DNA from: Gnetum montanum
Taxonomy: Eukaryota; Streptophyta; Gnetopsida; Gnetales; Gnetaceae
Reading direction: 5' to 3'
Assembly (NCBI GenBank): GCA_015680685.1
Contig: MNCI01001323.1
Coordinates: 49,049-113,048 of the forward strand
Length of the DNA: 64,000 nucleotides
In this document: positions 57,958 through 64,000 of the stretch, in pieces
Layout: every line of letters begins with the position of its first letter
Position numbering within the stretch: the stretch's first letter is position 1
The notes under the pieces: model-generated
Databases searched by the model: none
Seen by the model: only the letters and a program-made list of their open reading frames with translations
What the model was told of the DNA's origin: nothing
Program-made: the position numbers and the translations under genes

Positions 57958-58151
57958 GTCCATGAACACTACCAACAACATCCAACCTAGTTGATCTAGC
58001 CTAGGTAGTCAATGATCCTAGGAACAAGAAGGAGAAGATGAGGGCATTACTAGAAGCATGTAGCATGGAGAGCAGAAATAGACTAACTACTACAACCACC
58101 AAGGTTGAAGGTGCCTCCTTCATCAAAAATCACTTAGGGCATTTTCCTTAA
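57958..58151 (+). pseudogene. ORF-X of element A, C-terminal fragment
   Basis: VVNDPRNKKEKMRALLEACS matches B MNDPxSKEEKMKSLIDAF and C MAQDPQTEEEKLQAIL. It ends at TAA 58149 after HLGHFP. It follows the atcat duplication of solo LTR I and precedes the A polypurine tract by about 220 bp, as expected for the ORF end. Confidence 0.75.
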
Positions 58152-58365
58152 TTATTTCTTGTCATCCTACAATTTTTGTGAAGTTAATGTGTCTAAATGT
58201 TCTCAGTTTTTCATATTATCAAGTTACACAAATAATGTTTGTACATGACACTCAAGTTTTATCAACTTTTATTAGTTGGTCAATTAGTTAAGTATTACTT
58301 CTATAATTTTGGAAACAAACTCTATCCCAATTTTTTTTAACTTGAGGACAAGTCCTTAGTCAGTT

Positions 58366-58374
58366 GTGAGGGTA
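58366..58374 (+). other. Polypurine tract of element A
   Basis: GTGAGGGTA immediately precedes the 3' LTR start TGATAAATAG; B and C have TGGGGGTA there. Confidence 0.75.
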
Positions 58375-59242
58375 TGATAAATAGTGTTTTGGTTGATTTC
58401 ATCAATGCATCTACATTAACATCAATGTAACTTGTGATGCATTGACACAACTATGTTGATGCAGAAGTAATAAATGCCTATAATTATGAATCCACCTGTT
58501 GTATTAATGATATCCATTAATGCATAGGTAGTTGAACTCTATTAGCTTTATTTCTCGAATTCTAGTAAATAGTTAATGAGTGGTTACATCATGGTTCAAA
58601 GTAATTGTACGAAGTTGTTATTTGAGTGCATTATATCTAGACACCTTGCATGATAACAAAAATTAAGATTATTCCATGTCATTACAGCATTTTCCCTTAG
58701 CTTAGATTTTACTTTCTATGTTCTTTAATTTTTTATGCATATAGATTTTCTTCTGTACTTAGCTAATAATTTACTTTCTAAACACACATTAGACATGACA
58801 AAATGATTACAACTAATTTAAATAATAAGCACATATCATTTCATAATTTCAATAGTACTCTCACATGGTACACCTAACATTGAACACTTGGTAACCTAGC
58901 AATGATCACATGAGTTGAGGTGTGTATGGCAAATTAGAAATGGATGCTCACTACCTAGGCTAGTTTAGGATTTACTTGTTTTTCTTTAGATTAATTAGAT
59001 CTAATTTTTACATTTTAATATTGTTTAAATAATGACCACAACAACATCAACATCATGTCCCTCAATTATACCTAACCATATGCATTAAGAACCACCACAA
59101 GTATGACTAGGAAGACAATGACCTATAATCTAACAATCAACTATTTAGAAGCCCTACTAGTTCAATTCACATATTACAATTAGGTTACTCACAATACTTG
59201 TGATTTGTATGGTTAGATGTACAGAACTCTCACCACTCATCA
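58375..59242 (+). repeat. 3' LTR of element A
   Basis: 868 bp from TGATAAATAGTG to CACCACTCATCA. U3 holds CATCAATGCATC, ACATCAATGTAAC, TGTTGATGC units, and a TATA-like TATAATTA lies at 58479-58486. The 3' half (AACAATCAAC..., GGTTAGATGTACAG) matches the end of the B LTRs. The matching 5' LTR is not in this window. Confidence 0.85.
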
Positions 59243-61353
59243 CTACTTAAGAGTAAAATGCTAAAAGAGAGAAAAAATGATAATGCTAAACATAGAAATA
59301 AACAAGCAATTGTGGAGAAACTCAAAGATAGAAACTTCTGAAAATATTTTCACTTTACTATAGAAAGTAAAAATGTGTTAATACAAATGGTTCATATAAC
59401 AAATTTTCCCACATCCAATATAAGAAACATCAAAAAAAATTGAAAAAGTAACATATTATTAGAAAATTATCTCAATGAAATTTTTACATAAGTAGTTGGA
59501 ACAATGGCAAAAAATAATGTATTTCCTATTAAATTTTTCTTCTCTACGAAGGTTGTTACCTTATTATAGCATTTTCTATTACATCAAATCCCTTTACAAC
59601 TTTTTGTTGTTACATGAAACCCCTTTACTATTTTAAGTTCAGACATATCCATAATCAATAATGGTTTGATGAAGAATGTTAAGACTACTAGAATTATATT
59701 GAAGACTTCAAATGCTACCAAAGACTATCAAGTCATATAAAAAACTAACTCAAACTAACAAGTGGGAATTTGTTAGCCAAAGAAAAACTAGTTTATTAGA
59801 AATGATAAAGAAAGATCCAAAATGTTTTTGGCATTTATTTTAATGTAAAAGAATAATAGGATTTGCTTTCTTTCTCAAAGTAGAGAAGAATAGACTATGC
59901 TTTTTTTCTCAAAGATATTGAAAATTTTTATCAAGCTTTGTTTCATAACAATGAGAAAATAGAAGGTTTTCATAATAATAGTAATATATTATTCAAAGGA
60001 TTAAAAACTACTATCAAGAAAAATTATTGATGTAAATAACTTATATAGAGAAATGCTTAAATGGGGAGGGTCATTGGTATGGAATGCTATATGGAAAAAG
60101 TTAAATTTAGTTGTGCAAGTGAAATTAGAAAAGGAATGGCCCATCAATAAAGTAGTAATGCCCTTTAAAAAATGAAGAAAAAAAAAGATCTAAAGAATAA
60201 TAGATTGATTGTAACCAATAATATTTTTGCCAAGGATTTGGACACTATTATAGAATTTATGGTTTAGAATTTATGCTTGGAAGATGGGCTAAAGAAAATT
60301 AGATTCATGGAATCTCCCAGGCAGAATTTAGGCATCATCATTCTACTATAGATCATCTCATCACTTTAAAATATCTTACTAATAGAATAAAATTTCACAC
60401 AAGAAACCTTTTATCTTCTTTCTAGATCTTTTTGAGGCTTATGGTTTTATCATCGAAGCAAGCTATGGCTAGCACATTGTTATCTACTATCCAAAACTTT
60501 ATAAAAAGGTATGCATTCAATTTACAAATGGGTATGCAAAATTTTTATTTAAAAGCTTTTTTGGTGTTAAATAAATATGTCCTCTTTCTCCTACGTTATT
60601 TGGGATTTTTATTAATGAACTTCAAGAATGGATGCATAAAATACCAATTCAATTTTTAACTATAGTTGGAACCAATCTTGTCATACTCTTACTTTATGTT
60701 TATGATGTTGCTTTAATTTTAAATATAATGGAAGGATTGCAAAAAATTCTTAATACTCTTGATGACTTTTATCAACATTTAAAAATGAAAGTTAATGTTC
60801 AAAAAAAAAAAAAATCATAATTTGTGATATATGTAATAATATGTACAATTTTATTATAGGATGTGAACATGTGGACATAATTTTCTCTTCCAAATATCTT
60901 AGCCTAAAATGCTCTTGCAATTACAAATGGGATTAATGCATTTTTCAAAAAGTTGCAAGTGGTATAAAAGCCTTATTTTCTTTTAAAAACAAATATGAGA
61001 AAAAAATTTCTAGCTTAGGATATCCAAAAATAGCTTTATCATATCATTGTTCAACCTACTATTTTTTTTATGGGCATGTTGTAGGAATCCTACTCTATCA
61101 AATAAATATTGGAGATAAATAGAAAAAATTTAAAAGCCTTTTTTTATCTTTAAACACTCTTCTCACTTGGCTAAATGAACAATGAGAATATTAGGTTTAG
61201 GAATCCTTCCTTACAACCCCAATCTTTTTCTTGTCTAGTAATAGCTCATTCTAATCCAATAAAGAGCCTTATAATGGAAAACTATAATGTTAGGTTTAAA
61301 GCAAGAAATATGATGATTCTAGAGGAAACTTAACAAGCTTGTTCTAAGAGTGG
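59243..61353 (+). pseudogene. LINE (non-LTR) reverse transcriptase remnant
   Basis: From about 59750 the pseudo-translation has WEFVSQRKTSLLEMIKKDPK with CFW, then ENFYQALFHN. Near 60315 it reads QAEFRHHHSTIDHLITLKYL, matching QxGFRxxHSTxDHLxTL. Then GVKxICPLSPTLFGIFINEL (60560-60620, one stop) corresponds to GVkQGCPLSPTLFxxYIdEL, and LLLYVYDVALI to LLLYADDVxL, with the catalytic Ala-Asp-Asp now Val-Tyr-Asp. LKMKVNVQKKKK and YLSLKCSCNY follow. No endonuclease domain or poly-A tail is seen; the element is cut on the right by the H LTR. Confidence 0.82.
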
Positions 61354-62363
61354 TGATGAGCAGTGGGTATCCTCTACGCTCAACCATACGAACACAAGCA
61401 TTCACGTGCAATCTGGTTGAATTCCATGGATGGGACTAGTGTGGTTTCTAGATTGTTAAGCATAGATCACAGGTTGTTGTCTTCTCACTTAGATTATTGG
61501 TAGCTTTATCACATATAATTTAGTCCAAATTGAGGCATATGATTATTGATGTTTTTCGACCATTAAACTAATTGAATAATAATATAGAAATTAATTAATT
61601 ACTCTAATTAATGATAACATGAAATCCTACACTATCCTAAGAGTGATCAATGTCCATTCCCTGCTTGTTGTACACATCCTGAACTCAAGCTACGATTACT
61701 AATACTAGGTGAACCAAGTAATAACTTTGCTAGGATTACCAAGAGAATACATGCTTATGCTCAAAATTAGTCATGCTCATTCCACCAATTAATTAATGTG
61801 CATGAAAATGTAAATATTAACTAAGTACATTAATAATAAATTTCATTAAAAGTAAATCTATGTCAAAGTATTGTAATGAATATGAATTAATCTTGATTTT
61901 ATTGTCATTCATGGAATGTGTCTAGGTACAATTCCACTTGAATAAGATGCTATACAACTGACTAAAATCCACACTTCAGGCACTCACTAACTATTTTCTA
62001 AGATAACAAAATAAAACTATAAGAGTTTGGCTACACTATTAACAAAATGGTGCCAAATACATGGTGGGTTCTCAAATATTTATAGGCAAATACATGCATT
62101 GATGGGAATCCATTAATGAATTTGGCTATGTTGATGAGAACACATTGACGGTCATGCATCCACAAGGATGCATCAATCTAGCTAAGTTATAGATGATACA
62201 ACATAGCATCTACAATGTAACAACCAATTGAGACACACCGACGGGATGCTACAATGTAGATGTAATGTAGCATCTACGATATCTCAACTAATTGACATAA
62301 TTAATAAAATGATGCTTCATGATGTCCCAACAACTCAACTACCTAACATATCAAATCTCATCA
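61354..62363 (-). repeat. 3' LTR of element H
   Basis: About 1010 bp from TGATGAGCAGTGGGTATCC to CTCATCA. It aligns with the other LTRs of the A/B/C family at both ends. U3 (62080-62260) has CCATTAATG, CATTGACGG and ATGCATCAATC units; a TATA-like CTATAAATA on the minus strand lies at 62077-62085. Confidence 0.85.
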
Positions 62364-62371
62364 TAACCCCA
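62364..62371 (-). other. Polypurine tract of element H
   Basis: GTGGGGTTA on the minus strand borders the LTR start TGATGAG (family GGGGGTA). Confidence 0.65.
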
Positions 62372-62399
62372 CAACTTACTAAAAAATCATCCTTAAGTT

Positions 62400-62838
62400 A
62401 TATATAAATGGTCAAAGTTCTATTAAAAAAAATGTGGGGTAACCAAGGCTACATTGACTACAATTACAAAATTGGAATGAGGCATTACAAAATGTTATTT
62501 GAGTGGATGCATTACACAATGACAAAAAATTTGGATAGACATTAAATTTTATAAAATTGCAAAGGTCTTCAAAAATCCACCAAAGATGAATCTTCTTGTT
62601 GTTGCTAGTGATGGTAGACTTCCAATCTTCATTATTGTGTTGGTGATTCTCCTTATTATGTAGAATATTTTTGAAGAATGGGCTTTTTCCTCATCGTCCC
62701 ATGGGTCTAGCAATCATGTGATGTTTAAGCTTTAATTTTTTCATGTGCTACCATTTGTCCATAGGCATATCCTCCTCTTGGCCTCTTTTCCTTTGCTTCC
62801 ACAAGACCTTCAACCTTAGGCATTCCATTTGGCATCAT
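62400..62838 (-). pseudogene. ORF-X remnant of element H (large internal deletion)
   Basis: On the minus strand CTAATGTTGATCC is followed by GTGATTTTAG|ATGATGCC, the same branch/acceptor/ATG arrangement as the other copies. The reading after the ATG (62838) is short and basic (MMPNGMPKVEGLVEAKEKRP), like the other N-termini. Only about 470 bp separate this ATG from the polypurine tract, against about 2.9 kb in C, so the transposon-protein-like domain and coiled coil are gone. Confidence 0.6.
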
Positions 62839-62841
62839 CTA

Positions 62842-63880
62842 AAATCACCAAAGGATCAACATTAGTTTTGATAATGCTTCCTTAATGATTAACCCTTTTT
62901 GAATCCTTAGTTAGCTCAAAATTTGAAAAAACATTTAGCATTTAGGCTTAAGATGATTTCATAATAATGTTTCCCAAGGCTCTAAGGTAACTAAAATCAT
63001 GAAGTTGTTCACATTATTTTGATTATTTTATTATTAGTTACCATAATTTTCAAAAATAAGGTATTAGAAAATTTTCAAAAATTAAACCCTTAGCCCCCCA
63101 TGATAAATGAGCTTAACACCAAAAGCTCACTAGTTTTCAAACAACTAAGACCAAAGGTCTAATCCACAAGATGATCAAGAAATATTGAATTTGGTGGATA
63201 GTTCAATATAAAATTAGTATAAATTAATCAAAATTGATGAGAAGTAGTTCCAAAATCATGCATAAATTTCGAGAAGTTTTCCATGATGTCCTAGAAGATG
63301 TGTTGTTTTGGTTTAGATCCATGATCAACAAAAGTCATGCAAGTGGGTCCTCTCCAAAGTAGGCTCCTGCCATAATGCCCTCACATAACCACCTCGATAG
63401 ATTTTTGTGGGTACCTTAGAAGTCAAATGTAGATCATGACTTTATTTCAAACAACACAAAATTACCTTCATTAGGATCTTACATTATACTATACAAAACC
63501 ATTACACTTATAATTGCATGCAATAGTGAGGTGAATAATGGGATGAGAAGGGATTGCAAAGACTAGGACGTGAGGTACCTTACCATGTCTACAATAGGTT
63601 CTTGTGTTAATTGTGATTGGTATTACCATCATACCTATCTATCCAAGTTTCAAACCAAGTCCATACCATTAACAATGGACTGGCATTGATGTGTTCCTTC
63701 TTGCCTACCATCATGAGTTCACAACAACCATAGAAAATAAGCATCACTTCAAAAAGAAAAGAAAAGAGAAGGAAGGACCTTAGTTAGATGGGTGCCTTCA
63801 AGCATGGGTAACATGTCTTTCCAACCCCATAACCAATTCTTGTAGCCAATTATTGTGTTTAAGGAATGTGATTTAAGTTC
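62842..63880 (-). other. Element H conserved spacer with candidate intron donor block
   Basis: GAGCTTTTGGTGTTAAGCTC and CATGGGGGGC on the minus strand (about 63085-63130) match B CTACCAAAGGTAAGCTC and TTGTGGGGGCC. GGAGCCTACTTTGGAGAGGA (minus sense) lies near 63345-63370 and CCATGCTTGAAGG near 63795-63815. No gene is seen in this stretch. Confidence 0.65.
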
Positions 63881-64000
63881 CTATGTTTTTTTTTTTGTTT
63901 TTTTTTTTTTTACTCTTTTTTTTTTTTTTTTTTCCTTTTTTTTTTTTTACAATTTCTTTAACTTTTCTAATTTTTGTTTTAAAATTTCTTTAACTTTTCT
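63881..64000. repeat. T-rich low-complexity tract
   Basis: Long T runs interrupted by single bases, then two copies of AATTTCTTTAACTTTTCT. It corresponds to the A-rich tracts (minus sense) found just after integrase in element B. Confidence 0.8.

Larger units (their letters stand above)
11430..59242 (+). mobile_element. Element A: old Athila-like Ty3/gypsy element split by five insertions
   Basis: Joined in order, the segments 11430-11694, 17971-20154, 21355-24313, 30842-33707, 46633-47840 and 57953-59242 make about 10.8 kb. They follow the same order as intact-layout element B: Gag, protease, RT, RNase H, integrase, spacer, ORF-X, polypurine tract, 3' LTR. Each segment aligns by eye with B. 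The 5' LTR and first half of Gag are missing. Its stop density is higher and its CpG content lower than in B or C, consistent with A being the oldest layer. Each interruption carries a target-site duplication or a decayed one. Confidence 0.85.
61354..64000 (-). mobile_element. Element H: 3' part of an A/B/C-family element, runs off the window
   Basis: Reading from the right edge on the minus strand: A-rich post-pol spacer, the block CATGTTACCCATGCTTGAAG (63798), GAGAGGACCCACTTGCAT (63343), the donor-type block GGTGTTAAGCTC (about 63100), a short ORF-X remnant, a polypurine tract, LTR. The order equals B and C. Gag and pol, if present, lie beyond 64000. Confidence 0.8.

Noticed and set aside
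59243-59247. Search for a target duplication pairing the right end of element A
   Set aside because: The left end of A is missing or unrecognised, so the flank cannot be paired.

Overview
This window looks like nuclear DNA from a seed plant with a very large, retrotransposon-bloated genome; a gymnosperm is my best guess. The evidence is AT-rich, CpG-poor sequence with no recognisable host gene, filled by stacked LTR retrotransposons of several plant lineages. Most in-frame stops are what C-to-T or G-to-A decay of CAA, CAG, CGA and TGG codons would give. No host gene, tRNA, rRNA or CRISPR array was found.

Layout. 1-6496: a degenerate tandem repeat, then a minus-strand Ty3/gypsy fragment (G: Gag and protease), then non-coding repeats. 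6497-11429: an LTR scrap, the integrase end of a chromovirus-type element (F) with its long 3' LTR, and an unassigned stretch. About 11430-59242: one old plus-strand Athila-like element (A) opened by five separate insertions, one of which was itself opened by another. The insertions are chromovirus E (11695-17970) in gag, a solo copia-type LTR (20155-21354) in the RT, non-autonomous copia-type element D (24314-30841) in the 3' spacer, near-complete Athila-like element B (33708-46632) in the extra ORF, and a solo Del-type LTR (I, 47841-57952) in the same ORF. Solo LTR I contains element C (49794-57324). Perfect 5-bp target-site duplications bracket D (aaaga), B (atctt) and I (atcat); decayed ones bracket C, E and the copia solo LTR. 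59243-61353: a dead LINE reverse transcriptase. 61354-64000: the 3' end of another minus-strand relative of A, B and C (H), running off the window.

How the parts work together. A, B, C and H share one plan: LTR, tRNA-Asp-like primer site, gag, (pol), a conserved non-coding spacer, a large extra ORF (called ORF-X here), a polypurine tract (GGGGGTA), LTR. ORF-X has a domain resembling the 'putative plant transposon protein' family, a charged linker and a long coiled coil. In all four copies its start ATG follows a candidate intron acceptor, with a conserved block further upstream that in B contains a consensus donor. In A, B and C a motif array imitating that element's own LTR U3 lies about 350-500 bp before the ATG; in B it includes a TATA box. 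C has lost all of pol but keeps full-length gag (395 codons) and ORF-X (924 codons) without a frameshift. D, from a different superfamily, independently has gag, no pol, an LTR-like internal promoter and a second ORF.

Limits: everything was read by eye. Domain boundaries are approximate, lineage names rest on motif recognition, and single Ns at 681, 38995, 39116 and 57265 (positions approximate to a base or so) mark assembly joins, one of which encloses an inverted artefact.
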